Source: Paraspadella gotoi | Lineage: Eukaryota > Chaetognatha | DNA length: 64,000 nucleotides | Assembly: GCA_051294375.1 (NCBI GenBank) | Contig: CM119268.1 | Span: forward strand, 5,140,759 to 5,204,758 | Reading direction: 5' to 3' | Part shown: one piece after another, positions 45,286 through 56,769 of the stretch | How positions within the stretch are numbered: the first letter of the stretch is position 1 | Layout: each line of letters starts with the position of its first letter | Made by a program: the position numbers and the translations under genes | Notes under the pieces: model-generated | Seen by the model: only the letters and a program-made list of their open reading frames with translations | What the model was told of the DNA's origin: nothing | Database searches by the model: none

Positions 45286-46009
45286 TGATACTTATAGTAA
45301 TTTGTTTTCGTGATGAGAAGAAAATTTCTTTGGCAACGTAATTTTGTTTTGGCTTGAGTATTTACGTTTTACGTTTTAGCTCGTGGTGAATCTATTTATT
45401 GAGAACTCTCTGATAAGGCATTAAATTTTTATGAAGGGCGACGATTTTATCACAAGCTTTCGTCCGTCTGTCCGTATCTCCTAATGGAAATCCATCGTCA
45501 CAAAAGGTACAAGTGAACAGAATCTAGATCAATTGATTTAGAGAAAAAGAAACAACTATAATAACTTTTGGATGACTCACCGTTTTGCCGGACTGATTTT
45601 CCCTTTTTCCGATTTGGTCTCACCTTTTGTCGGGACTCACCCTTTAATGCCGGTAGGACTCACCCATTTGCAGATCTGACTCACCCAGAGACCTTTAACG
45701 GTTTAGAAATCTTTTTGACCCCAAATCATATTGTTCCCATGTCATTGTTGTCGTCGTCATTGTAAACAGAAGAGTCGTCGATGCTCATTTGTTCTTCAAA
45801 TTCCAAGGATCGATGGAGCGAAACTCGATCAAGTTCTTCGTCGATGAGTCATTATTAAGGTCGATGTATGTTGTTGTATTACGATTTATTATATTGTATG
45901 AATTCAATTTCGTACGTGAATGGCAGTTTGCTAATAAATAATTTTATTGTATTTTTTTTCATATTTTTGTTCGGATTCTGTGATTACTTTTTGTCTCTGT
46001 TTTGAATTA

Positions 46010-46086
46010 ATTAATTAATTAATTTAATTTATTTATTTATTTATTTTATTTATTGATTTATTATTTATTTATTTATTTATTTATTT

Positions 46087-46126
<40 letters not shown>

Positions 46127-46130
46127 TTTT

Positions 46131-46171
<41 letters not shown>

Positions 46172-46175
46172 TTGA
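46010..46175. repeat. (TTTA)n tract
   Basis: About 150 bases of TTTA repeats. Confidence 0.95.
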
Positions 46176-46200
46176 ATTTATTTTCGTCTTTTTCTTTTTT

Positions 46201-46464
46201 TAGATTTCCCTCAAGGAACGATCGACGACGACGACGACGACGACGACAAAGTCGACGTCCGACGACCGTGAAATCGAAAGCGGTTATACATTCCCGCGAC
46301 GCGGCAGGACGCAGCCTCCGTTTCGCAGCTGGAGCCGGAGCCGACGCTGCAGAGTATACTTGAAGCTGCGGTTGTATACAATTGAAAATCGTTACCAGCA
46401 TTTCTTATTGTCGACCTGTCGAAGCCAATCCTTCATTATCATTCGGCTTGTCTCCTCGTAATTT
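46201..46464 (+). other. Possible terminal exon (weak)
   Basis: After a TTTTTTTAG acceptor-like site the frame ISLKERSTTT remains open for about 88 codons through complex sequence (YTFPRRGRTQPPFRSWSRSR, RVYLKLRLYTIENRYQHFLL) to a TAA. A possible polyadenylation signal (AATAAA) lies at about 46632. It has no known partner exon or homology, so chance cannot be excluded. Confidence 0.2.
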
Positions 46465-46665
46465 TATCCTATGCGAGTTGCTAATATCGCTGAAAACCTG
46501 CAGGGTCCGGCTGTGTGCCTACGATTTCGGACTTGCTATGGTTATTCACTTGCTTAATGGTTATTCACTCCCAGAGTACCTGGCTTTCCAAACCCCAAAC
46601 AAGAAATGTTTTTAATGTTTCAATGAATGTTAAATAAAAGGACCACTACCATTAATAATTTCTAT

Positions 46666-46711
46666 TAGTGACTTTCTCGTGGGACTCTGCTCGACTGGGA
46701 GAAAGTCACTA
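46666..46711. repeat. Perfect 13-bp hairpin
   Basis: TAGTGACTTTCTC (46666-46678) and GAGAAAGTCACTA (46699-46711) with a 20-base loop. Confidence 0.8.
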
Positions 46712-46971
46712 TCCAAACGGCTCGATGGCAACTACCCAGTAATATTTAAAAATTTATGTAAATTTGTTATGAAGAACGAATATCAGCTTTCTCTTGTTAC
46801 TTGAGGTTCTTTCTTGGAAAAACATCAATTTGCCGACAAATTATATTTTTCGAATTTGGAAAATTGTCTAAAAATTTTCCCCGCGGCGGAAAGGCGAAGT
46901 AAGGAAATTAAATTCATTTTTTTGAGGGTCTCCTTCGCTGCTCCCTCTCTCTCTCTCTCTCTCTCTCCCTC

Positions 46972-47023
<52 letters not shown>

Positions 47024-47137
47024 AAAAGTCTCCGCGGTGCTTCTACGTCCATTCTGTCAGCAATTCTGTAATCACCTGCAATCGGCGGGACTTTCATGTT
47101 GGGAGCAAGACAGAGAGAGGAGAGAGAGAGAGAGAGA
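46707..47137 (+). repeat. Tandemly duplicated block, first copy
   Basis: Shares the entire order of sequence (CCCAGTAATATTTAAAAATTT, ATCAGCTTTCTCTTGTTAC, TTTGCCGACAAATTATATTT, a (CT)n tract, GTCAAAAGTCTCCGCGGTG, GTAATCACCTGCAATCG) with 47163-47590. Differences are mostly 1-2-base indels. Confidence 0.85.
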
Positions 47138-47162
47138 NNNNNNNNNNNNNNNNNNNNNNNNN
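47138..47162. other. 25-N gap between duplicated blocks
   Basis: A fixed-size scaffold gap lying in the (GA)n that separates two copies of the same 430-bp block. Confidence 0.9.
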
Positions 47163-47590
47163 AGAGAGAAGTCTATCAACGGCTCGGATGGCATACCCAG
47201 TAATATTTAAAAATTTTAGTAAATTTGTTATGAAAGAACGAATATCAGCTTTCTCTTGTTACTCGAGGTTTTTTTTGGAAAAACTCAATTTGCCGACAAA
47301 TTATATTTTTCGAATTTGGGAAAATTGGTCTAAAAAATTTTCCTCCGCGGCGGAAAGGCGAAGTAGGAAATTAAATTCATCTTTTTGAGGGTCTTCCTTC
47401 GCTCTCCCCTCTCTCCTCTCTCTCCCTCCTTTCTCTCTCTCTCTCCTCTCTCTCTCTCCTCATCTCTCTCTCTCTCTCTCTCTGTCAAAAGTCTCCGCGG
47501 TGTGCTTCACGTTCCATTCTGTCAATTCTGTAATCACCTGCAATCGCGGGACTTTCATGTTTGGGACAAGACAGAGAGAGGAGAGAGAGA
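47163..47590 (+). repeat. Tandemly duplicated block, second copy
   Basis: See 46707-47137. This copy differs by small indels such as TTTTTTTTGG versus TTCTTTCTTGG. Confidence 0.85.
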
Positions 47591-47643
47591 GAGAGAGAGG
47601 AGAGAAGGGAGAGAGAGAGAGAGAGAGAGTAGTAGAGAGAGAG

Positions 47644-47678
<35 letters not shown>

Positions 47679-47680
47679 GA
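47570..47680 (+). repeat. (GA)n tract
   Basis: GA repeats with GTA interruptions. Confidence 0.9.
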
Positions 47681-47894
47681 GAATCGTTTGACAAGATGGT
47701 GGCGCGACCCGGCGGTGGCGAGATACAAAGGGAATATGATGGGGAAACGAAGGACGACACGGTTTTTTTTAAAGTAGAAAGTTGAATTGAAGAAAAGAGG
47801 GAGAGACAGAGAGAAATCATTAGAGAGAGAAATATGAAAGGCTAGGAATAAAGAGAGAAAAAAATAAAGGGAGAATGAAAGAGAGAGATATAGT

Positions 47895-48007
47895 ATATAG
47901 AAATAAATAAATAAAGAAAGAAAGAAAGAAAGAAAAAAGAATAAAATAAATAAATAAATAAATAAATAAAATAAATAAATAAATATAATAATAAATAGAT
48001 AAATAAA

Positions 48008-48039
<32 letters not shown>

Positions 48040-48070
48040 ATACAGAAAGACAGATAGAAAGAAAGAATGA
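47895..48070 (+). repeat. (AAAT)n tract
   Basis: AAAT/AAAG tetranucleotide repeats. Confidence 0.9.
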
Positions 48071-48267
48071 CAGATAGAAAGAAAGAGAGAAAAAAGAAAC
48101 ACAAAAGTAATGAAAATAAAAATTGGGAAAAAATGTAACAAAAAATAACTCCTAATGAAATAGCGAATTTACTTATATAATTTGGTTTAATTTGGTGTTG
48201 ATGGTGCTTAACCACCCATAGTGAGAGATATAGAAGAAGAACTATGCAATATTAACATAGAATACTT

Positions 48268-48440
48268 CGACGACGATGACGACGACGACGACGATGATGA
48301 CGACGAACGACGACAAAGATGGTGAACGACACCGACGACGACGAAGATGACGATGATGAAGACGACGACGACGACGGCGAAAACAACGACAACAACAGCA
48401 ACGACGATGACGACGACGACGACGACGACGAACGAGGAGA
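48268..48440 (+). repeat. (GAC)n triplet block
   Basis: GAC/GAT/AAC triplets. Confidence 0.9.
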
Positions 48441-48649
48441 TGAACTCTCAGTTGATTAGAATCGCGGCGGCGGCGAAAGATCAAAGAAAGATCGCGGCGA
48501 GCCCTGTCACGTGACGCGTGTCACTCTCGGCCGTGTCAAGAGCGGGGTGACGCGAGGCCGGTCACGTGTCTCGGTCTTCGTATTCACGGAATCTCGACGT
48601 GAAACTTCTTTTTTTCCCGCGTTGGAGAGAGACTCCGTATGGATGTAGA

Positions 48650-48960
48650 AAGAAAAGGAAAGGAGGAAGAGCGGAGGAAAGGAAAAGAAAGGAAAGACAA
48701 AGGAAAGGAAAGGAAAGGAAAGGAAAGGAAAGAGATGAAAGGAAAGGAAAGGAAAAGAATAAAAGGACAGAAATGAAAGGAAAGGAAAGGAAAGGAAAAG
48801 AATAGAAAGCAAAGGAAAAGAAAAGAAAATAAAATGAAAAAAAAGAAAAGAAAAGAAAAGGAAATGAGAGGAAAGGAGACGAAAAAAGTAAGAGAGTTAA
48901 AACAAAACAAAAAAGAAAAGAAAAAAAGGAAAGTAAAAGAAAAGAAAAATGAAATTGATT
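48650..48960 (+). repeat. (GGAAA)n pentanucleotide repeat
   Basis: AAAGG/GGAAA units repeated and degenerate over 300 bases. A polypurine tract. Confidence 0.9.
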
Positions 48961-49104
48961 TAGAAAATAACTTTTTTTAAAAAAATGACTAGAAAATATG
49001 ACAAAAAAAAGTAGCATCTAGAAAAATCTTCGTCGAAGGAAGTTTTTACCTGCTGTTTCTTGATTCTTTCGATAATAGGATTTGAAGAAATGAAATGTGC
49101 TGGC

Positions 49105-49131
49105 TGAGAGAGAGAGAGAGAGAGAGAGAGA

Positions 49132-49189
<58 letters not shown>

Positions 49190-49350
49190 GTAGAGTGATA
49201 GTCGGAGGGGACGTGAGACAGAAAAGCGAGAGAGAGAGAGACCACAATGGACTCGTTTCTTCAGGTACTGACGATGCTCGGTTCTTCTGAAAGGTTCGGC
49301 CTTCAAGGTGAAGCTGTGATTAAAAGCCGCAAGGGGTGTGGAGATCGAGC

Positions 49351-49388
<38 letters not shown>

Positions 49389-49410
49389 AGAGAGGAGGGA
49401 GAGAAGGAGT
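49105..49410 (+). repeat. (GA)n tracts
   Basis: GA repeats at about 49108-49185 and 49350-49410 flank 160 bases of unique DNA. Confidence 0.9.
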
Positions 49411-49619
49411 AAGATGAGAGAGAGATAGAGGAGAAACAGCGCAAAAATAAAAGTAGCATTTTCCACCAAGCCTTCCATCTCTTCAAAATCGTATCGGATC
49501 TCTCCGCTACTAATCACTCCTCTGTTCTCTGATAGCGCTACCGCTCTCCCCCCGTACGTCTCTCTCTGCTTCTTAGAAGTTTCAATTTGAATGTTTTGCA
49601 TGTGAAAGGAAAAAGGGGA

Positions 49620-49626
49620 TTAGAGA

Positions 49627-49669
<43 letters not shown>

Positions 49670-49700
49670 CGAGAGAGAGAGAGAAGAGAGAGAGAGACGC
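49620..49700 (+). repeat. (GA)n tract
   Basis: GA repeat with CGA and AAG interruptions. Confidence 0.9.
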
Positions 49701-50186
49701 CACCTGGTACTCCATGAGAAAAATTATAAAAAAATAATTTCGAAATACAAAAGACATCACCCGCGGCAGCGCGCACAGTAGCGGCGAAACATGAAACAAA
49801 ATCAACGCATATTAGCAATATATGGCAAACAAAAACTAAATGCCACACGTGGAGAATTCTTGCTGATGACTGAAAAAAAAGGTTGACGAGTTTCATCGAG
49901 TTTTTGAAAACGAAAAAAAAAAATTTGATAATTGATCTTGGAATTGAAACGAGAGGGAGAGATAGAGGATGCTTTTGCAATTAGAGGGCGGATGAGCGAC
50001 CTATCAGATGTTTTGCTATTTCATTTGTCGTTCCAGATGGGTATAGGCGAGAACATTCAATTCATTCCAGTACGTATGTCAAGTCTGTTAAAATTTCGCT
50101 CATTGTCTTCCATTCATTCATCGCTTGTCATCTGTACTCTCCCAATTGGTAAGTAAATTGATATGCATTGCTTGAAGAATTTTCTT

Positions 50187-51244
50187 NNNNNNNNNNNNNN
50201 NNNNNNNNNNNTTAATGATTTTTTTTAAATAAATCTATTACAATCAGTGAATATTTAAGATAGTTGAACGGTAAATCTTTTAACTTCTTTTTATCCTCCA
50301 TGTCGCCATAAACTTCACCATCCCGGAAGAAATGTCAAGTTTCTCATCGCCCACGATTGAACCCCGGACCTTGCGGACAAGATTCGACGGATTAATTAAA
50401 TGCGAGACTGAATTGCTGATTGTCTCAATTAGTTTTTATTCGTAATGAGAATCAGCTACTTCACATCTGGCGAATTTTTNNNNNNNNNNNNNNNNNNNNN
50501 NNNNNNNNNNNNNNNNNNNNNNNNNNNNNNNNNNNNNNNNNNNNNNNNNNNNNNNNNNNNNNNNNNNNNNNNNNNNNNNNNNNNNNNNNNNNNNNNNNNN
50601 NNNNNNNNNNNNNNNNNNNNNNNNNNNNNNNNNNNNNNNNNNNNNNNNNNNNNNNNNNNNNNNNNNNNNNNNNNNNNNNNNNNNNNNNNNNNNNNNNNNN
50701 NNNNNNNNNNNNNNNNNNNNNNNNNNNNNNNNNNNNNNGACCGACCTCCAGTGGAGAAATCTGAAATTCTAACCGCCTACGAAAATAAGAGAAAAAAGTA
50801 TTTTCATTTTTCTTTCTCTCTTTTATATTTTTTTTTTTATTGTTGCTTGTTTTTGTTCTTACTTATTTCTGCTCTGCTTCATTTGTCTAAATATTATTTT
50901 TTTTGTTATTCTTTCTTTCATTCCTCATTTCCTAATTTCCTAATTTATTAATTTCTGTCTCCCTTTCTTACTTCCCTTTCCTTCTTTATCTTCTATTNNN
51001 NNNNNNNNNNNNNNNNNNNNNNNNNNNNNNNNNNNNNNNNNNNNNNNNNNNNNNNNNNNNNNNNNNNNNNNNNNNNNNNNNNNNNNNNNNNNNNNNNNNN
51101 NNNNNNNNNNNNNNNNNNNNNNNNNNNNNNNNNNNNNNNNNNNNNNNNNNNNNNNNNNNNNNNNNNNNNNNNNNNNNNNNNNNNNNNNNNNNNNNNNNNN
51201 NNNNNNNNNNNNNNNNNNNNNNNNNNNNNNNNNNNNNNNNNNNN
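50187..51244. other. Gap-rich interval
   Basis: Gaps at 50187-50211, 50480-50738 and 50998-51244. Around 50330-50400 lies CACGATTGAACCCCGGACCT, which on the minus strand resembles a tRNA T-arm (GGTTCAATC). A full tRNA is not present, so it may be a tRNA-derived SINE fragment. Confidence 0.5.
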
Positions 51245-52950
51245 AAGATCGCATATCTTTTCTGTCCACTCTGTTTGAATTTCTCCTCATCAGTTTTATC
51301 GGTGAAGCGAAAAAAAGAACCTGATGTCGACAGGATTGCTGCTGCTGCCACTGCTGTTGCCGCGGCTAAACTGCTTCTGCTGCAATTAGTATTTATACTA
51401 ATATAATTAAGATTTAAAATGTATATTAACTGGCATTGAATGCTTATTTCCTAAAACAAAAATGAGGGATATTCGAACAATGGTTTTGCATGAAAAATAT
51501 CAATATCATGTGACACAACGAAAAACGAAACGGATTTACGACCACCAATGCATAAAATATAAAAGTACGATTTTGCTTGGCTCTAAAACCCTATATTACA
51601 TAAAATAAACTTTCTGAAATGTATTATTTCGAGATCGTTAATTTACCATTATAGTGCTTTAATAAAATAGGTAAACATTTTGAGAAAACTTGAATAACCA
51701 TAAGATAAAAATAAACCAATAAAAGTAAATATTTAAAATAAGATAATTTTAAATTAAATATAAGTATTATTAAAATTATTAATTAAACAATATTAATAAT
51801 AATATAAAATAATAGTTATATAATTATAATAAATTTATACATTTATAGAAGCACAAGCTTGAAAAGCAGGAATTTAGTGATTAGTCTTAATCTTATCCAT
51901 GTACCATTCTAATAACACGACTTTATACTTACATTAAATGATAAATCAAATAATTGAAAATATTTTTCTCCTTCAACTAAAACAAAATTAAAAAAAAGTC
52001 TAAAAGTTAAAACGCTAAAAACTGAAAAAGCTTAAACATCGTCAACTCATTCGAATAAATTTCTTTAGTATATAACATATAGATAAGTGAAAAAGATCCA
52101 ATTCCAGATATCACAGAATCAATTGATTTAGTTACATAATATGTTACAGTCTAATAAACATTACTAATGAATAGTAAAATACATATTGGACTTCATTGAA
52201 TCATTTTTTGTATTGAGGCAAATTGAACCGGAACTCTATTCTTGACCATTTATATATATAACTGTTTTCTATCTAATTTGTTTAATATTCTGATTCATAA
52301 TTTTGTAAACACGTATTATAAGATAAAAGTAGTTTATCAAATCAAACAGAGAACACTTGTGTGAGAGGAGAAACTTAACTTCCAAATTTTAAAGAATTGG
52401 CTGTTTGTTTTATAATCCAAATTTAACAATCAAAACTCGCGTATATGTTTAGATAGTCCAAACATGCTCAACTCTAATAATAAAATTAATCAAAACTTGT
52501 GTCTGTAAACATTGATAGCATGGGCTTTACTTAATTTCTTCAACTCAACCAATATTGAAAAGTCAGAAGTAAACAAATTATTGATTCAAAAATGCTCAAA
52601 AACATAATGATAATATTTTAATTGATTAACAACAAGCGAATGAAAGCCTATGAAATTAGTCCGAAAATGTCCATTTTTAGGTAAAAACATTATTGTCGTT
52701 ATTGCTTAACCATTAAAAAGTTATTATTTGTCTCTAATCAGGACAAAACAAAATAGCACCGAATAATACCAATGACTAAAAACTCAAAAAAATCCGAGAT
52801 AATTTTATATAAAATTAAAAAAAGGTTGCCTTGGAATGCTCACAAAACCCTCAGTACATCTGAATTATATTAGACCTTGATTGAAGTAGATTTATTAAAT
52901 GAAACTATAGTACATGGAAAAGCCTTTATAATTATGTCGTTAAAAGCCCG
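51245..52950. other. AT-rich unique DNA, no gene seen
   Basis: Very AT-rich from about 51400, with few repeats and no exon-like frames. Confidence 0.6.
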
Positions 52951-52954
52951 TCCG

Positions 52955-55900
52955 TCACGTCGTTTAACGTCAACCGTCGTCGTCGTAGATCATCATGTTC
53001 AGTCGTCTTTCGAATCATTCCTCGACCTCACGTCCATCTCGTTAACCGCACGTCAGAATGTATTCTCCATTCCATGGATAGCACTTGGGTCGTCAGTCAT
53101 CGTCTTCAGATAACATTACCGTTGCGTCGGTGTCATCATTGTCATCGTCTTAGCTGGTCGTCGTTCTCATCGTCGTCGTCTTCGACCTCGTGTTCCCCCA
53201 CCAAGCGAGTGCAGAGATGTATCTCCATTTGACGTAAAATCAGTTTCTTTGTCGCCATCGTCGCTCTCGTCGTTCGTCCCGTCACTTCGTCGTCAGTTTC
53301 TCTTTGAAAACCGTTTCCTGGAACGCCCATCATATAGCAGTAGTTTGATCTGTCGCGTCTGTCGGATCGAATCTGTTGGTCGGTCTGTCTGTTCGGTCAA
53401 GAGGTCAACGATCCTCGGTCAAACATCAAAGACGACGCCGACGACGCGCGGCTTCACTCAGAAAATGAAAGGAGTGACGTGACTTAAACGTCGTCGGTCG
53501 TACCGTCCGTCGTCGTCTTCCTCGTCACGGACACTGACCCTTTGCGACGGGTCATTGGAAGATATCGGGGAGATGACGAATCGCGAACGTTCTTCTTCTC
53601 GTCGTCCGTCAGTCCACGTCGATCGTCCCCGTCGTCGTCGTCTGTTAGTCCGGGCCCCCCACCTCGGCCGTCTCATGCCTTCTTTATTCATGAGGACGGA
53701 ATCTCCTTGGTGAAATTTTTTTTTTTTTTCGGGGGGGGTGGGGGGGGGGGTCGGGGGAAAACGAACTTTGAGCAATCAGAGAAAAAGTACCAAGCAAAAA
53801 GTATTTGAGCTTGGTTGATTTTAGAAAAAGAGCCGAGGAAGAACGAAGCGATGCTACTTATTTCAGTTCAGATTTGTATAAATATGTCAACGCAGGTACA
53901 TTAGGCATGACACTTAGTGCTATAAATTACACAGGCATTCCTTTAAAAATAAAATTTTTAATTAAATTTTAATAAATACAATCTGATTTAATCCCATGAG
54001 AATTTTTTTTTTTTCTAGCGGAAAAAAAGCACAGTCAAGCCACGTACATACTGATATTCACTACATACTTGAGAAAACGAAATTAAAATTCCAGATTTAA
54101 GAATTCCATTGCGATGCGAGATCTGTTCCCCAGTTCTCATCGCATGATTCGGAAAAGTGTCTATTTCGTTCGAAATATTTATTATGCCATGCTACTGTTT
54201 CAAAAATTTTATTCCAATGGGACATCAATCAAGCCAGTTTACCTATAGTCATGGTTTTGAAATTATTAAATTATCACGTGAATTTTCGAAAACAAAAAAA
54301 ATAAACTAATTTCTCTTTCGTTTTGCCAAAAAAAAAAAAAAAAAAAGGAATCGGCTTTTTGGCTTCGAATCCAAGAGTCGCGCTGCCGACCGTTTCCATT
54401 ACGTCCCAAATATAGCAAATGAGGATTTCGGTTTGGTTGGAAACACCGTGGAGGTAAGAGTGGAGGGAGGACGGCGGGGGATTAGTGGCGATTAACTAAG
54501 GAGCGCGGCCCGAAATGAAGTGATCGAAGGGGTGAGTAGGTAAGGCGGGTTAAGTGGGAAGTAAGGGGGTGATGGGAATAGGGGGGTGCGAGATCTCGTG
54601 CGGGTCAAGGAAATCACTTTTATCATCTAGAAAAAGTATCCTAAATAGTGAATACTAATCTATATTTTATTTTTTTATTTTTTTACTACTTTAGTTATCC
54701 CGGTCAGCACATTTTTGTTATTTTCACATCCAGCGCGAGCGGGCCCGATGTTTCATGCCCTAATATCTCATGTCAGAATGGTAGTATTCCGATGTAATAG
54801 TATAACTCAATTTAGGTTTGGCTTTTTTTTGGGTCGGTCCAGTCGTTATGTTCGGTCTGTCGGTCTGGTTGATCGTTTATCTGATCGTTAAACGATTGTC
54901 TTGATCTTAAAATTCGGTCTATAAATGACGGTGTTGATGACGACGACGACGATTATGACGAACGACGATGAAAACGTTTTAAAACTTTAGTCACTTGGAT
55001 GAAACAGACAGTCTTAACATCATGAAGGAGAAAGAGGAGGAGAGAAGAGAGAGAGAGAGAGAGAGAGATGAGAGATAGAGAGAGACGAGAGGAGATGATT
55101 CGGGTTTTGATGGGATGATTTTAGATTGAGAGTTATTTGATGATTGAGTTTAGATGTGGTGAAGAGTGATAAGTGTAGAGAGATTGCCTTTCGTTTCCTT
55201 GTCATGTTATTTGGAGCGCAGATTTTATTCATTAAATAGGAAATTATAAAATTATAGTCTGTTATATTTTATTGATCGTTAATTTTTAGGAAGGATGAAT
55301 TGTGTTGGTGTTTTATTTATAATAAGTAATGTAACTATTTCTGTTTGTGTTGGTTCATTTTGCTTCGTCCGTCCTGGTCCTTTCGAATTTTTTACTCTCG
55401 ACTGTCCGTGTATAGGCAGCGAGTGGTCAAGTTAGTTTCCTTCATTATCGGTGAACTTTTAAATTGTTAGGTCAGAACCGATTTAAACGTAGTCTGAAGA
55501 ATTTAACAGAGATATAAGGAGAAAGTAAACGAAGAACAATCTGTTGTTTCGTTGTCGTTTGTTGTTGTTGTTGTAACTTTCGAACTTTGAACATTTTGCG
55601 AAAAGCAGAAGGAAGGCCGTTTCGGTCTTTCGCCGAATCCTTCCTAGTTCGCCAACTCATCGCAGCGTTCTCCAGATCTATCTGTGTTCAGCAATCTTAT
55701 CGCGTCCTTCAAATCTATCTTTGTTCTGCAATTCTTTCCGCGTTCTCCAAATTTATCTGGTGTCTCAGCAAAAGATCTATGCCCGCTTCTCCAAATCTAT
55801 CTGTGTTCAGCAAATCGTTATACGCAAATCGTCACGCTTCCCGAATCCATCCATGTTTGCAAAAAAATCATCCCATTCGCGTTCGCCGAATCCATCTCAC

Positions 55901-56262
55901 GTTCGAAAATCCTTTCGCTTTCGCTGACCCATCTGCGTCGGCGTAAATCCACCGCATAAAGAAATCAATTCGTTTGGCCAAATATATACTCTAATATTGA
56001 AAGGAGGTTTAGAATGAGGCTGGAGCGGCGAGCGACAACAAACACAACAAAACAACAACAACAACAAAAAAGATCAAATCGATTGATTCGTTTTCGTGTT
56101 CTCAGAAAAAGAAAAGAACAAAAAACCATAATTATTAAAGTAAGCAGAAAAAATCATATTCTTTCATGATCCTAACGACTTTCTCAATTTCACGTTAATT
56201 AACCATACAATTTATTTTTTTTTGTATCGATTCTTTTACTAACCTCTCCTCTCTCTCTCTCT

Positions 56263-56300
<38 letters not shown>
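52955..56300 (+). repeat. Left arm of a large inverted repeat
   Basis: Reads as the reverse complement of about 56770-60010 with roughly 85-90% identity and many small indels. Matching landmarks: CATTGTCATCGTCTTAG (53134) with CTAAGACGATGACAATG; ATGCTACTTATTTCAG (53850) with CTGAAATAAGTAGCAT (59208); the ACTACTTTAG segment (54690) with 58405; the minisatellite at 55640-55850 with 57250-57440; TCATGATCCTAACGACTT (56163) with 56925-56950. It contains triplet repeats, a (GA)n patch and the minisatellite, and no convincing gene. Confidence 0.8.
55640..55850 (+). repeat. Minisatellite in the left arm, about 38-bp unit
   Basis: Degenerate units of TTCTCCAAATCTATCTGTGT and TCAGCAAATC. The complementary array is at 57265-57445. 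Confidence 0.8.
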
Positions 56301-56305
<5 letters not shown>

Positions 56306-56769
56306 ACAAACTTACNNNNNNNNNNNNNNNNNNNNNNNNNTAAACTTTAAATAATCGTTTGTAAGTGTTTAAAATTTTCAAACAAAAATCATCATTTTCC
56401 TTAAACTAAAGAATTATGAACCACGAATCGACTCTTAACTTTGAATACATATTAACCGAATACCAAATAATCCTCCCTCTCCTCGAGGAAACAAAATAAA
56501 GAAAGAAAGTTTTACAAGANNNNNNNNNNTTTTTTTTTTTAGATTTCGACGGACGAGGAAAAGAGAGAAGGAGAGAATGAGCGAAGGAGGTGGGACCACA
56601 CAAGATAAAATAACGGATCAACTCGAAGGGATTGTGTTTTCGCCTAGATAAGAACAGATGACGAATACCGGACAGAAGAAGAGAGAGAGAGATAGCGGTT
56701 AAAATATAAGCTCATTGTGCACTGAGTCGAAAATTGGGATATTGAAGAGCAACAAAAAATACAGAGAGC
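56301..56769. other. Spacer at the centre of the inverted repeat, with two gaps
   Basis: Gaps at 56316-56340 (25 N) and 56520-56529 (10 N). The known sequence between shows no obvious self-complementarity. The exact fold-back point is therefore hidden. Confidence 0.6.

Noticed and set aside
50335-50400. tRNA gene on the minus strand
   Set aside because: Only a T-arm-like piece is recognisable. No acceptor, D or anticodon arms could be folded by eye.
55587-55946. Open frame with repeated SKSICVQQIY-like residues
   Set aside because: It follows the 38-bp minisatellite unit, appears in several frames of both arms and has no domain features.
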